Shown here: one piece after another, positions 49,301-63,510 of the stretch
How positions within the stretch are numbered: the first letter of the stretch is position 1
Layout: each line of letters opens with the position of its first letter
DNA from: Gautieria morchelliformis
Taxonomy: Eukaryota > Basidiomycota > Agaricomycetes > Gomphales > Gomphaceae
Length of the DNA stretch: 64,000 bases
Direction: 5' to 3'
Assembly: GCA_015179125.1 (NCBI GenBank)
Contig: WHVA01000083.1
Span: 124,001-188,000, forward strand
The notes under the pieces: generated by a model
Told to the model about the DNA's origin: nothing
Databases searched by the model: none
Seen by the model: only the letters and a program-made list of their open reading frames with translations
Made by a program: the position numbers and the translations under genes

Positions 49301-50457
49301 TGAGGTCGTGGATGACTAGGCTCAGCAGCGAGAACCTCTGGGGTGGGAGGTAATTGGAGGCCTTGAGAAGAAACATCGAATGAAGTTTCCGGAGTAGCCT
49401 GGAGAGATGCAACGTCCGGTATCTCTTCGAAGCTCTCAGTACGCTGCTCCAAAAGACGACGCCGTATCTCGCCTCGTGATATGCGGGGAGTGCGAATGGG
49501 TTGATCGCCCTCAGAAACTGTATCACTCTCAGCACGGGATATATCAGCCCGAGGCTCTGCATGCGGACTATGCAACACCTGATCACTGTTATAGGAGGCA
49601 AACGAACCATCAGTGGACGCGCTGATGGCGGGAGATGGTGGTTCTGGGAGGCCATATTCATCTTCTCCATCATCTTCAGTGTCAATGACTTCTTCTGAAA
49701 CTTCGTCTTGGTCAAATTCAAGAACATCGCAACGCTCGTCAAAGGTGACGGTTTTTCGTCGCTGCCGCCTGCCAGGCTCACTGGCAGGTGACGCCGAGAG
49801 TGAACGAGGACCATGAAGACGTTTTGGTGAGACGAGTGAGGACTTGGGAGATGGAGATGGAGATCGGCCAGATAAGTCTGCAATACGTGGATTGCGGGGG
49901 GTGGCTGGCATCGGGGGGGTTGATGCGCGAGTTTGTGTTGGCTCCTTGGCTGACATAGGGGATGGGAGCGGTTTGGGAGGCAACGGTAGCGACACTTCTG
50001 CTGGAGTGCTGGAGTGCTTGTCACCTAGGAAGGGACTCTTTGTCACCACCTGTTCCTTGAATAGGCCCTGTAATCCTCGCGATTGACGCCTCTTAAAGCC
50101 AAGCTCGGGCTTGTTTTCATCTTCTTTCGCACTTGCGCGGGCAGGCGTCGGAATTCTACTTGGTTTGACAGTACAGCGAACCTTGAACGGGGAATTGGAC
50201 ACTAGAGCATTGTTCCTGACGTGATTAAAGGACGAAGATTGTCTCCTAGCTAGTTGGGTGGGCAGCCTATGATAATGGGGGTTAGGAATTGCGTCTGATG
50301 TGAGAGGTGACTCGTGCTTGGATATCCTCAGTGGGCTGGTGGAAGATGTCGTACTCCAGCTGCTGCTCGGCGTGACACCATCAGCCTGGGAATTTCGCGT
50401 CGATTCTCGCAGTGCAGGCGACGACGTGGCTGTTGCCGGTGACTTGGGGGAGCTCAT
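46400..50457 (-). CDS. BUD4: Anillin-like protein, Bud4/Mid1 type
   Basis: Septum/bud-site scaffold of the anillin-related Bud4 family, acting at the division site. The start at 50457 gives MSSPKSPATATSSPALREST. The first roughly 650 residues are Ser/Pro-rich and disordered, in one long exon down to about 48700. An intron of about 110 bp there (GTAAAG donor) seems needed to reach VRDDTFLVRSSSTAS. The conserved C-terminal part includes NTIYASSDDKVSHM, VPLPNQPTFFTCTLNNGIHY, KLEFTLTLTVRRDSHI, IARYLKPDGTLARAFVSFKE and SLEECHRGLRHINWHKVTYH. A PH-like domain follows (LVAFNDVTKKATATIDLKKA). It stops at 46400, converging on TFC3 with 196 bp between. Confidence 0.87.
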
Positions 50458-50513
50458 GGGGAGCGCGGTACGCAAGGCGAAAGGTGAAAGCAAACACGCC
50501 GAATTGTTTGGTG

Positions 50514-50523
50514 GTCACGTGAC
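50514..50523. promoter_or_regulatory. GTCACGTGAC palindrome before BUD4
   Basis: Perfect ten-base palindrome with a CACGTG core, 57 bp upstream of the coding start on the minus strand. It is the same core as the site at 32081. Confidence 0.45.
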
Positions 50524-51268
50524 TTCCGCTGACGCGATCCCGTGACCACTCTCGGTGTAACTGTTCCCTCTTCAACCTGACTGCTCCTCGGCCTCATTTG
50601 CGTCCTGCTTGACTGCAGCAGCGACTCAGAATAGAAGGACAGCTCATTTTCCCGCCAAGCGCAGTTGGAGGTATGTAGACGTATAGGCCTAGTGCGCGCC
50701 AGCTTGAAAATTTAATTCGGCGCACATTGGCGTGATTCTGCCTGGCTGACGGCGTCTACCGACAGGCCCAGAGCTCATACATACGGAGCTCGGTTTGCAG
50801 TCCAACCCAGACGATGGTATATCCAAAGGTAAGCTAAGGTACTGATACGTGGTTGGCAGCAAAGTGGTCGTGAGGCCAGAGTCTAGAGAATCTAGGTCGT
50901 ATGCCCAGATGTCTCTGGTATCTTTCTGGCCTGATCAGTCTAGCTGAGCGTCTGAGCGTCTGACTCTGGACCCAGCACTGCTCGCACGCCTTGACATGAT
51001 AGAATTTGTCCTTGTGTGATCGTTGCCATGTATTATACTTACGCACCCCAAAATCTTACCTTAGTACCCTCTTTTTGCGCGGTTCTTTATAAGATCATGG
51101 GCCGACTGTTCTCCCTCATATTACCCACGTCGCGACCCCTTCTGCTGCAGGTGCAATCTCTTCGCCACTCTTCAGAAAAATTACGGGGCTCCAGCCTCGA
51201 CGTTGCTCGTAGGTCTGCTTGTATTTCGTCACAAAAAGTCACTATATAAGCCGTTTTTATCTCGTCAG
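50524..51268. other. Intergenic region between divergent genes
   Basis: About 745 bp. No gene seen. A short duplication (GAGCGTCT twice near 50946-50961) and a TATATAAG sequence at 51243, about 20 bp before the next start codon, are the only features noted. Confidence 0.45.
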
Positions 51269-51880
51269 ATGCCCAAACTCGAACCTGCATCCATCTACCT
51301 CACTCTTTTCGCATCCGAGACTGGGCCACAGATATATCGTTGGGCCATCTTTGCGTCTAATTCCGGTGGGGGTACAGGCAAATTGTTCCGAGCGGAAGGA
51401 AATCCATCCCGGGAGTTGTCATCCTTGGTCTTCAACTCCAAGGAATATGACCTTCTCGGCGACCCTCGTCTTTTCCTCTTGCTGAAACTTGGTGGTCTTG
51501 ACGAGCGATTTAAGATTGACGAGCTTGATAAGATCCTCGAGAAGGTTGCTATTCCACATCCGGACGACGAGTACTTCCAATACTTCGATGGCCGAACATG
51601 GGTCATCAAGGCTATCATGCGTCTCTCTGCGTATGGCATCATCAAATCACGGCGAGTCGAGATGATGGAGGATAAGATTCAAGACATAGCCGCACAGGCT
51701 TTCGATGTCCATGAGCAGGGGCGAGGGTGGACATTGAGCAAGTTCGAATGTGAGGCACATATTTTTCTTCCACTGATGTGCTCCTGACCATCCCTTCTTC
51801 CAGAGAGTAGCATTGACGACCTTACGTTTCGCATCTCAAGGTTTAGAGGGCATCATGATCAGGGTAATAGGTACGGTTGA
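51269..51880 (+). CDS. Small hypothetical protein
   Basis: I do not recognise the function, though the pattern resembles short uncharacterised Agaricomycete proteins. Exon 1 (51269-51749) encodes MPKLEPASIYLTLFASETGP, then YRWAIFASNSGGG, LFLLLKLGGLDERFKIDELD and RTWVIKAIMRLSAYGII, a compact alpha/beta-looking protein of about 160 residues. A GTGAGG donor follows. The matching acceptor (51801-51803) leads to a coding-like block SSIDDLTFRISRFRGHHDQG ending at 51880. Joining them creates a TAG exactly at the junction, so either the protein ends there or the splice model is wrong. Confidence 0.55.
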
Positions 51881-52130
51881 GCAACGAGGTGGTGGGGGAT
51901 CATAGTAACCGGTTAGCATATGGGTTCATTGTGGCAACTTCTGATAGCATAGTGTACGACGGCAATTTGTGTAGCAATCTCAGTGTGTACTACCAGGGTC
52001 TGAGCGGCGCAAGTCACACTCCAGACGTGCACGCGTCATCCGAAAGTAGTAATTCCGCCAAGTGTAGTAACTCTTTCAAATTTCAGGCTTCAGGCTTGAA
52101 GCCACAGGCTGTGGTACTCCTCAAGCTGCG

Positions 52131-55100
52131 ATGCCTCCGGAACTAGCTGTAGGCGCAATCGTCGAGATCCCCGCCGGACGAGGCGTCGTACGTTTTGTAG
52201 GAGCAACCAAGTTCTCCTCCGGCAAATGGGTCGGTATCGAACTATCAGAACCCAAAGGCAAAAACGACGGCACTGTCGGTGATGTAGTCTACTTCAGCTG
52301 CAAAATGGGCTATGGTGTCTTTGTGCGCACCAGCCAGGTCAAGGTGATTGACGCAGGAGGAAGCCAAGTAGTGAGATGCCCCCTTCCATACTGGCATATC
52401 GTTAACAAACACCCACACCCAAGGTTTCAAAGATACATGCTACACCTTCGATAGCAGCCTCTCCACGGCTTGGCCACCAAAGGCAGCCGAGCACGTCGCT
52501 CGCAGCGCCAGGGATGTCGCGAGCGGCATCCGTACGATCCATTCCTTCTAATTCTTCAAGGTCGGCGAGTCCTTCCAAGCCCCTTTCACCTTCATCCACA
52601 GCACCGGTATCACGTCCCTCTCTTGCTGCTTCCCGCCTTGCGCCTTCTCCCACTAAACGTACACCTCCATCGCATCCGCCGCTGTCTACCTCAATATCTG
52701 CTGCCGCCCGCCGCAGGTCTATATCTGCTCGTGGACCGACACCTCCAGAAGTCCTTATGTCCCCCACTACAGATAATAGTATCCTTATCGCCCAACCGCC
52801 CCCATCAGCTTTCCGACCCCGTATTTCTTCTCCACCAGCACTTCTTCAGCCCTCGCCTTCTGTGCCGGAAGACACATCCGCGACGCCCGCCTCACCTCGG
52901 GAACACCTGTTACCCGCTGTCCGTCCTCCATCCGACTCAGCATCTACTGTAAGCGTGTCTATTAAGGTCATAACTTTCGAGAGTGACACATTATAATTTT
53001 GTTCAGCGTGGGCGCGAAGATCAGGAATCACGAGCTAGAATACGCGTGATGGAGGCGCGACGGGAGGAAGATGCGAAACACATACGCGAGCTCGAGGCCC
53101 GGCTTGCTGAAGCAGAGAATTTTGTTGCGATTCGACCAAAACTGCAAGGTAGCTAAGTAGTACCTTTCCTTCTCTCCCAAAATTGTCTAATGACCCTCTC
53201 CAGCGAAACTAACAGCCCTGCAATCGGACTTGATTAACGCTCGTCGACAATGTTCTGATGCTGAGAGCCTCTCTTCAATGTCTGAAGCGCGGCTGCTTGA
53301 AGCAAACGAACAGCTGGAGATGGCCATGCTTGACAAGGAGGTCGCCGAAGAACGCGCAGAGGCAGCTGAGACAGAGCTGGAGGGTCTTCGGGAACGATTA
53401 GCCGTAGTGGAAGTGGAGCTTGGCGTCCTGAAGGAGGGATCATCTGACGAGGGGGAAAACGTTGGCAAAAGTTCAGCCAAGGACAGAATGGCATTCATTC
53501 AATTGGAAAGGCAGAACGAACGATTAAAGGAAGCCTTGATGAGGTAAGTCACCAAATTGTATGATATACATGATTCTCTTAACTTGGTCTCCAGACTGCG
53601 AGATCTGTCTGCAGAGACAGAATCGGAGCAGCGAAGGAAGATAGGAGAGCTTGAACGGGACCTAGTTAGTGTCGATGAGCTTCAGGGTACATATTATCAA
53701 TCTTTGTTATGACAGACTTCTGACAGCTTTCTTTAGCCGACTATGAAGCTACGCTAAAAAAGCTCAGCACTACTGATATGCAAGTTGAGGACCTCAAGCA
53801 GCAGCTTGACGACGCTCTGGAGGCCGAAGAAATGCTGGTTAAACTCACAGCGCGAAACCTTGAGCTCGGCGAGGTGAGTTGATCATCTCTCGAATCTTCA
53901 AGAACTAAGATGATACGTTACTGCCAGAAAATCGAGGAAATGCGGCTTACGGTCGAAGAACTCGAGATGCTCAAGGAGCTGGCTGACGAACTTGAGGAAC
54001 AACATGTAGAAGCTGAGAAAGCTTTACAGGAAGATATTGGTGAGATAAACTGCTTACACGGTGTCTTGAGGGGCAATGTATAATGGTTTTTAACAGATGC
54101 AAAAGATATGGAAGCACAAGAGCTGTCGCATAAAATTAAAGATTTAACTGTGTCACTTGAAGACTACGAGGGCACCATTAATCAATTTAGGGACCTAGTC
54201 TTGCAGCTTCAGTCGTCAGTATTACCCCACGATCGTTTCTGATCAACCATTGATCCAGCATTCTTTACATTGTCAGGGAGCTCGACAGTCTTCGTGCTGA
54301 GACCCAATCTGCGCAGACGGAATCGGCAACGCAGGCATCAAAGGCTTCGCAGATCATGTCCATGAATCTCAAGCTCCAGTCATCCGTTTCGAAGAGTCAA
54401 GTGAAAAATATCGACCTTGAACTCCGAAAGATCGAAGCCAGAGAAGCACGCGAGTTCCTGGGTATCGTGCAGGTGCGATTCAACATGTGGTTTTATTCCA
54501 TTGACGCTAACAAGGGAACTAGCCGTACCTACCTCAAATCTATGTTGAAACAGACAGCGACGCGACAAGCTGCTACCTCTTCTTCCAAAGGATGGCCTTG
54601 AAAGCAGATCTGATCAACAACGTTGTAGCACAGACTCATGGGCTACCGGACTCCCTCAATGGCCCTGTCTCCGAAAGTCTTGTGGGGGTGTGCGAGGTAA
54701 GACTGGTTCCCCACATCGATACAGTGTTAATTTACATCCTTTCACAGATGAGAGGACGAATATCCCACCTCTCGACGCTCGCGAAACGCTTTGCCGCCGT
54801 GTTACGACGTTGTGATGTTGGGTCTTTTCTGGGCATCGGACGCGTCTACCCGGAAATTGCACCTATCGAGAAGAGAATCGACATGCACATCGACCTTCTA
54901 AAGCGGGAGGAATTCAGGGAATTGGAATGCGTCAGCGACGTCAGCAAGTTCAGTGCCCATCTCGTTTCTGCCTCTTGCCCTTTCCGATGTTTTGCAGGAT
55001 ATTGGCACAATTCGAACATCTAGGCGAGACGTACTTTTCTGGCTTTGACTTTGATCTCGGCGAGCGCGAGTTAGATCTGGCACTTTCCTTCGATAGCGAC

Positions 55101-56856
55101 TTGGACATGTTCTCGGCTGCGATCGGCTTGACCAAGACCGCTATCCAAACCATTAAGAATGATGACGGTACGAAATGCATAATACTGTCAAAACATGGTT
55201 TACATCGTGTCATAGATGTCCTAGTCGAATGGGGTGACTCTGATGCTGGGCTAATAGAGCCGTTGCAGCGTCTCCTTGATCAGTGCAAAAGCGCCAAGCT
55301 GATCTCCAAGTTAATACCCTAATTTTCGAATTTTGTTGACTTTCACTGATCAATGTGTGCCAGGAAACTCGTCAAGCGGATCGAAGACATGCTTCAAGAT
55401 ACCGCGGCTCTTAAGGCACATCTCCTTCCACAACTAAACTCTCTTACTATTCTCGTCTCCAAGGGGGTGGATTTTTCAATACAGGTTGGTTGATCTCATC
55501 TTTCTTCACCTACACACGTTGATTCCTCCAAGCTTGCGCAATCTATCAATGGGTACCTGGCTGATGTTCGGGCAGCGAAGCACCCTTTCCAACTCGGCGC
55601 TGTCCTCAATATCGTGCGCGAAATTGCTACTGCGACCATGAGTCGTAAAGATGCGGCTCCTCCGTCTTGGACTGATGTCACCGAATCTATCGTACAACTC
55701 GTACAGGACGGGGGTGCTGTGCTTCCGCTAGCTTTGGAAACGGACAATGTCGTGAAAAGTACTCATACTCTGTTTTCTCTGGTATCATGTCAAATGTTCA
55801 CATTCTTCTCCAGTTACGGGAATTGCTCCTTGGGTTCACCGCATAGAAGAGATCAAGTCCAGCCTTGCCGTGAACGTTGAGGCTGAGAGGAAAGTCGCTC
55901 AACTAAACGAGGAAATGCAGGACATAATTCGCGGTATTAAGACCAGAGTAGGTGACAGCCCCATTATGCAGTGCGGTCTCCTTATTCCCTGCGCATGACA
56001 GGACCAAACCATCCAGGAATCTGGCGTCAAGATCGAGTTGATGGAGCGGCGAATGGAAGCTGTTAAAAGGCAGACCGATACGATCACTGACCTTGAAAGC
56101 GAGCTTTCCAAGGCACGGAAGCAAGAACGGGCTTATGAGGAAGCCATGGAGCAACTGCAGACAGAAATTGATTCCTTAGAACAGGATAATGCTAGGCTCA
56201 AAGTCGCAGTTCCTGGACCCGAGAGACAAGGTTGGCAGATTCACAGTTGGAGTATGGTCTTCATTAACCAACTTTCGTAGTCTCTGGCACACAGCAAGGT
56301 GATAGCGAAACCATTGCTGTTGAAGGCAATTTGGAGACTTCGCACCTCCTGGAACAGGTGTGATCAATGATTCTTGCGTGCTTGTGGATGGCTTATGTTC
56401 GTTCAGATCGAAGCGCTCCGTGGCACTGTTCGCTTCTTACGCAATGAGAATGCCTATCTCAAGGGCTACGACCTTCTGAAGGAAATACAGGCATTGCCCC
56501 CGTTGTATACAAATACACGGCCCCCAACTCCCCCTCTGGACCGGTCGCTCACACCATCTGATTCTGATGACTCTGATCTGGAAGGAAGATCATCGCGCCG
56601 GCCAACAACAGTGCGAAATCTTGCGACAGAAACGAAGTTGCTGTACCGCGATGTCATGCAATTCTCTTCGTCTCGACGGGTTATTGACCTATCAGCCCTG
56701 AATACACAGCGGACAGAAATAGGAAAGGTATGGATGCCGAAGAAGCAGACGCCTGCCCACCAAGTGTGGGAGAGAAAATTGGAGGCAGAAAGGCTGAGTC
56801 GACGCGTGAAGGGACTGCTGGAACGAGCACAAAACATTGGAGTAGTCAAAGTCTAA
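52131..56856 (+). CDS. NIP100: Dynactin large subunit p150Glued
   Basis: Dynactin subunit that links dynein to microtubules and cargo. The N-terminal CAP-Gly domain (about residues 1-70) contains GRGVVRFVGATKFSSGKWVG and YFSCKMGYGVFVRTSQVKV. A Ser/Pro-rich linker (SRSASPSKPLSPSSTAPV) is followed by a long coiled coil from about 53000 to 54500 (EARREEDAKHIRELEARLAE, LKQQLDDALEAEEMLVKL). Next come the conserved dynactin p150 region (FLGIVQPYLPQIYVETDSDA rebuilt over an intron; HIDLLKREEFRELECVSDVS) and a second coiled coil. The C-terminus ends ERAQNIGVVKV. Roughly 18 exons. The start at 52131 opens directly into the CAP-Gly domain. Confidence 0.93.
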
Positions 56857-57076
56857 GTAAGGGAGAATATGTTACGATGTACTAATTTTATGTAGACAAC
56901 GAGTAGTCAATGACCCTGTGTGCTTTAACTCGGCTAGGGCCGGAAGATCGGCATTCTCCTTGGCTGTGTGCTTCCTGTCAATCAAAATTGAACAATGGGA
57001 TTTCGAAGGTGCGGACGGCAGGGTCTGCAGCTGGCGTCTCGGTCTCCCTCCACCACCACAGTATCTCGCCCTCACC

Positions 57077-58451
<1,375 letters not shown>

Positions 58452-58890
58452 CCGAAATTGGCACACTGTACCCTAACGATATAGCTACCCTTCATGATGA
58501 ACGGTCACGACCACCGTGCTGGTCACTATGGATTGTATTGTTCTCTCTTATCATGTAACTTATAAATGTCAACATCAATAGCACCACTATGTCCATAGTC
58601 TTCAATCACAGGTTGCCTCGCTGTATATTGCTCTATTATTGTGCAATTGCCTTCCACTACGCAACAAGGCTTACTACACCCTCCATGTCGAAAGCTCCAA
58701 TAATGATTTTGTGTTTCCAGTGCTTGCAACCGTACAACCACAATTAATAAAAAAGAACGCAGAAGATGACGACGAGATGGTCTAAAGGCCGTGCGTGAAT
58801 ATCCACAACTGGCAGCAAATTCCACGCCCATCCATTGGCTCCAAACAACGGACCAAAAGTAAATAATTCCCACCAACTGATGCTGCCAAC
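58452..58890. other. Convergent intergenic region
   Basis: About 440 bp between the stops of the PKA-type and oligopeptide transporter genes. No gene or repeat seen; both 3' untranslated regions should lie here. Confidence 0.55.
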
Positions 58891-61800
58891 CTACTGAATA
58901 ATACCACCAGGTGGTACCTGCCGCAGCGCCGCATGCTGGAAGTCGGCCGTGTTTTTATACACGTTGTTTCCCCACCAGTTCAGGTTTACACCGCCTCTGG
59001 GAAACTGTATTACACGAAAAAAATCAGGCCAACTTACAGCAGCGTGGCAAAGGAACGGCGTACTTGTAATGTGAAGAAAATGATCATAAGGGAGATCGTC
59101 GTCCCACAGTCGAGAGCAGCGCTCGTTACCTGCGAAAGGAAGCGTATAATCAGCAATCCGCCATCTCGACCCCAAGGCGTGACAACACACATAATTGAAC
59201 TTGGACCACCACGGAAAGCTACGCCGCCGGATAAGGTATTGGAAGACAAATCCCACCGCGAACCAAGACGAGTAGTTGATACCAGTCGCAGGTGGGATCC
59301 ACTGTACACCATTGAGGACGACGGGGATATTTATAAACTTAAGCCGCGTCTTGGGGAAGCGTCGCTGCCATAGCCAGAATGGCACGGGCAGAATCGCGCC
59401 GATGAGGAGTGCATACAACTGGGGATTATAAATGGACTGATCTCCAAATTGCCGCTGTGGTCCAATGAGGCCCCTAGGAAGCCGATTCGTTAGCAGAGAT
59501 ACTCAACAGATATCAGGGGATAGCGGGAGGGGAGGGCTATATTCGGATAGGTCAAAGTAAGGGGGGTAAATGGGGCGAAGGGGACTATATTATTCGAATA
59601 GAATAGGTCAAAGTAAAGGGGCGGGGGACTATATTCGGAAGCAGATAATCAGGTGACGAGAACAGCACGCTCACCAAATAGCAGACGCTGTAAAGAAGAC
59701 CTGGTTATGGGGACACGTGAGCGAGCTCTTCTGGGTCGGTTCGCATATTCCTGGGATATTCTTGAACATCCATTCCTTGACGCCAACCTGTACGAATGCC
59801 GCGATGACGGTGGCCACAGCTTGTACTGCATGTTATGTATTAAGTTTAAGTTTTGATTGGGGGAAGGATACCAAACGGGGTGACGGGGGTTGGGGCTGGG
59901 AAGGGAGGACTAACCTTGGAAAGTTGCCCGCGGCGGAACCTTGATGTAGTGACCTAGCTTCAGATCTTGTGTGAAGTTAATCGCCTCATTTAGTGTCTGC
60001 ACGGAGTAGGATTTGAACACCTAACGTAGCGTCAGTACCATCCGACATATTATGAAGACATATACTCACCATATTAGCGAGGGGGTTACCAGGCAAAAGT
60101 AGACCTGGCAAAATTTGCGCAGGGAGGTTGAGGGTGATCTACATAACACACGTAGATCAGCTCCAGCTTCATCTTTAGTTGGCTAACGTTCACTCGCCGG
60201 CTGCCCCGTCATTGCGAAGATGAACCCTGAGGGTAGAACGTAGACAATGGGAAGGACGAGCGCCAACATGAGAGCCCAGATGGGCACGTTGGTATGCCAT
60301 ACCTGCACGCCAAGCTGTGAGGTATTTTCCTAGAGCTACGAATCACCACTCACCTCGACGGCAACAATAGCCAGGCAGAAAAACAGCAGAAATACCGAAA
60401 GATACCACCTTTTCACACTCGTCAGCTGGGTGCGCCCAACAAGTGCACTACCGAGCCCACTTACCAATCCGGCACTTCAGGATAATGACTCATTAATTTG
60501 GCATGAATGTCATCTGGCTCCACCTTCAACCTCTTAAATCCATTCCACAAACTGTGCCCATGGTACAACAGCGTGTGTACAATCACACATGTGAACAGTG
60601 CAAGTGCCAAGACGTATGTCACGGCGTATGTCGCGGGAAGGTACAGGGGGGAGTATTCCTCGTATGCGGTAACGTTGAACCGGTTGTCCGCGGTGAGGAC
60701 GCGGGTTACGTCATATTGATTCCCGAAGCGATCAAAGGGCATGCTGTCGGCCATGGGGAAGTAACTGAGCTTCCATACGTTGGTATAGTATAGAAGGGGT
60801 GTGATTATCTGCAAACGAGAGAGGTGTCAACCGGATTGGAGAGCGTATCATTGTCGGAGGTTGGCGTACCCAGAAGAACAGAACAAATCCTACAAGGAAG
60901 GTAACATCAGCATTCGTGAACGCAAGATTATCTCCAGTCGCGGTAACGGCTCACCGACAAACACATGCACTTCTGCCCACCACGGCATCATGAGCGGGCT
61001 GCCGACCCACACAATCTGCGTCTGCAGCGACGATGAGCACACGCCGCGCATCCTCAATTCGACTCACCCAGTCGAATGTCAGGATACCCATGCCGAGGCC
61101 CGACGAGACACCGAACAACTGGTTCGCTGGTACATTTTCTTCCGGCACACACGCAAATACAGCCTCCATCAGTAGCCGCACAATACGCTCCTGCTGAGGA
61201 CTCACTTGGTACTATCCAGCATACCCATGAGAACACGCTCAAGGCTGTGAACAGGAACCCTTTATAGGAACATCAGCACCGGCCTACGCGCACACCACGG
61301 CCTACTCACCTGGCAGGAAGAAGAACGCAAAGGACCCAGCAACAACCCACATGAAGAAGCGATATCGGGTAATTCCACCCGATGTCGCGTCGTCCTCGGC
61401 ATGAAGGGTGTTGAGAAGTGTGCACGCGACGAGATTCTGTGGCCAAACCATTGACGCAGGGTACACAAGCAACCGCCGACAGAGCCCAGCGAGCCCGAAG
61501 CCGGTCAATTGAGTCGCAAGAATTAAGGTAAGGTTGAACCTAGCATCAGGATACCATTAGCCAACGTCATGCTCCCAAACCATAAGAGCTCACCAGAATC
61601 CGAGCCGGATGTTGTAGTATACTTCGCCGACGACGATCGCATTCATGGCGACTTGGCAGGAATCAGATGTAGGCGGAAGAATAACAACGGGTATACTCAC
61701 ATGGCGCACTGATCGCAACTGTACAATGTCGTGAGTGCTTAGAAGGAGACGCTCTCCAAACTGGCTCACCATTAGACATGATAAACACGAGCACGTGCTC

Positions 61801-63243
61801 CTTGATATTCCATGGACCAGGATTAAGGCTGAATTCGAGAGGCCCGCCCAAAAATCTGGGGAGCCTTATACGATAAGTCACGATGGGGAGTACATATGCG
61901 GCCAATTTGCCTGTGGGATACGAGAGAAGTCTGGAGGGACAAGGTTAAGCAGGGACGAGAAAATGCACGGGATTACGTACACAAGGACAATGGGAATGAC
62001 AGTGGGTGCGGGATTCCGGAAATTGAAGAATACATTCATCCCGGATGCAATGACACAGAGGACGAGGCCGATCACCCACATCCGGAGTGTGACTTGGCCA
62101 AGGGGTCAATTGGGGCAGAAAAGCAGGGGCGGAAGGAAACGCACGTGCAGGCATCTCGGGATCATCGACGTTACTGACGCTAGCGCGCACCTCGGGATAG
62201 GGGGAGTCCTCCTCCTCGATAGCATCAAAATCATATTCCATTCTAGGGACAAGATAAGCCGAGAAGACGCCGATGGGCGACACTCACTTTATGCTGCCCT
62301 CCCTGGTGCTCCAGGCGGCGTCAAGTTCGTCCAGAGCACCGTCTTCGAGCCTGCGGGGACGCCTTCCATACTCGAGATTGGCGATATCCTTTGCGACGAG
62401 TTGCGCAATGGATGCATCCTCCATCTTGACACTGGACTCCTCGAAAACGTCATCGGGGGAGTCTGTGGACTTGCGGTCCTTGTCGCGTCGCGCCCTGGTG
62501 CGCTTGATAACGCCTACGTTTATATTATGGCGGAGTCTCAAACCATCCGATCCAGAAAAGGTAGAACCCTGGGTGGATGGGGCGGCGTAATTGGAGATCT
62601 GTGAAAGAGTGAATTGGTAGGGATTGTCATATGCTGATCCTGGGAGAAAATTTGTCTGGGGTGACTGCGAGGGCCCGGGCATGTTGGTCGGTGCTGTAGG
62701 TGACGGGAGGGCTACGTGGACGTGCTTGGCGCCGTGTGCGGTGTCTAGATGAATGGGAGTGCGCGGATGCGTGTATGGGGGTGAGGCGTCATTTTGGAGA
62801 GAGCGTGAGGCTACGGGACGCATATGAAGGGCGTCCACGCCCTGGACGAGATGGTCATAGGACGAGGTTGTCTCTGGGGGGGACTCTGGGGGCGGGAGCG
62901 GACGGGGCAGATGGTACTGCAGCTGATGCTGTGGAGGCGGCGCAGGGTCGTTCTCCTGGTCGGCCGTCGTGGGCGGCAGATAGGCAAAAACGTCGTCGGC
63001 GTCGCTCTCGTCGTCCTCCTCCTCCTCGACGACGCCGCCGAGAGCGTCGGGGTCGCCTGGGTACTCGTAGTGTGCGTAGTGGGCATGGAGGGCGGCAGGA
63101 AGGGGCTGTGGGTTTTCGGAGGTGAAGTAGGGGGACGAGGAGGAGGACGCTGTGCCCGGGGTGGAAAAGGCATAGTCGTCGGCGGCCGTCGACGGACGAC
63201 TCGACTGGGAGGTGGGGGGACGACGAGAACGAGAGCGGGGCAT
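58891..63243 (-). CDS. Oligopeptide transporter (OPT family)
   Basis: Proton-coupled small-peptide transporter with many membrane segments. Exon 1 (from 63243 to about 62284) encodes a roughly 320-residue Pro/Ser/acidic N-terminal region, GC-rich and probably cytosolic. It splices in phase to MEYDFDAIEEEDSPYPEVRA and DDPEMPALTLRMWVIGLV, the OPT signature at the first membrane helix. Later landmarks: AMNAIVVGEVYYNIRLGFW, LVYPASMVWPQNLVACTLLN, VWGLI-type WGLIGPQRQFG, NYSSWFAVGFVFQYLIRRRS and the C-terminal GVNLNWWGNNVYKNTADFQ. More than ten introns; one (59674-59474) holds repeats. The stop is at 58891. Confidence 0.92.
59537..59640. repeat. Degenerate tandem repeat in an OPT intron
   Basis: Three units starting CTATATT at 59537, 59585 and 59629, about 45 nt apart. 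The first two share GGTCAAAGTAA followed by a G-rich run; the third is partial. They sit inside the 201-nt intron 59674-59474, the longest intron I could place in this gene. Confidence 0.8.
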
Positions 63244-63510
63244 ATCAGCTCGTCGAGGGAAAGAGAGCGTGGGTTAGCGTTTATGATAACCATGCCAGGC
63301 ACTATTCCAGGAGCCGCGGGTTCCTGGGACCTACGAAGGACCCTAAGGGCCGGTGCCTCACTTACAGGTTACAGCTGCTGACTCACACATGCGCAGTATG
63401 CTTCTATTGACTAGCTGGACATGCTCACGGTCACATGACCGCCCCCCGGATTCTCCCGCGCCCAATCCGGGCAGGTTCCCCTTGTTCGGCGCCCTCTCGC
63501 CGTCGCTGCA
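63244..63510. other. OPT promoter and 3' flank of the next gene
   Basis: About 270 bp between two genes on the same strand. It includes GGTCACATGACC near 63429, a one-base variant of the CACGTG palindromes seen elsewhere in the window. Confidence 0.4.

Noticed and set aside
62824..63381. A 185-residue plus-strand open frame across the OPT first exon
   Set aside because: It is antisense to a well-supported coding exon, and long open frames are expected in such GC-rich low-complexity DNA.
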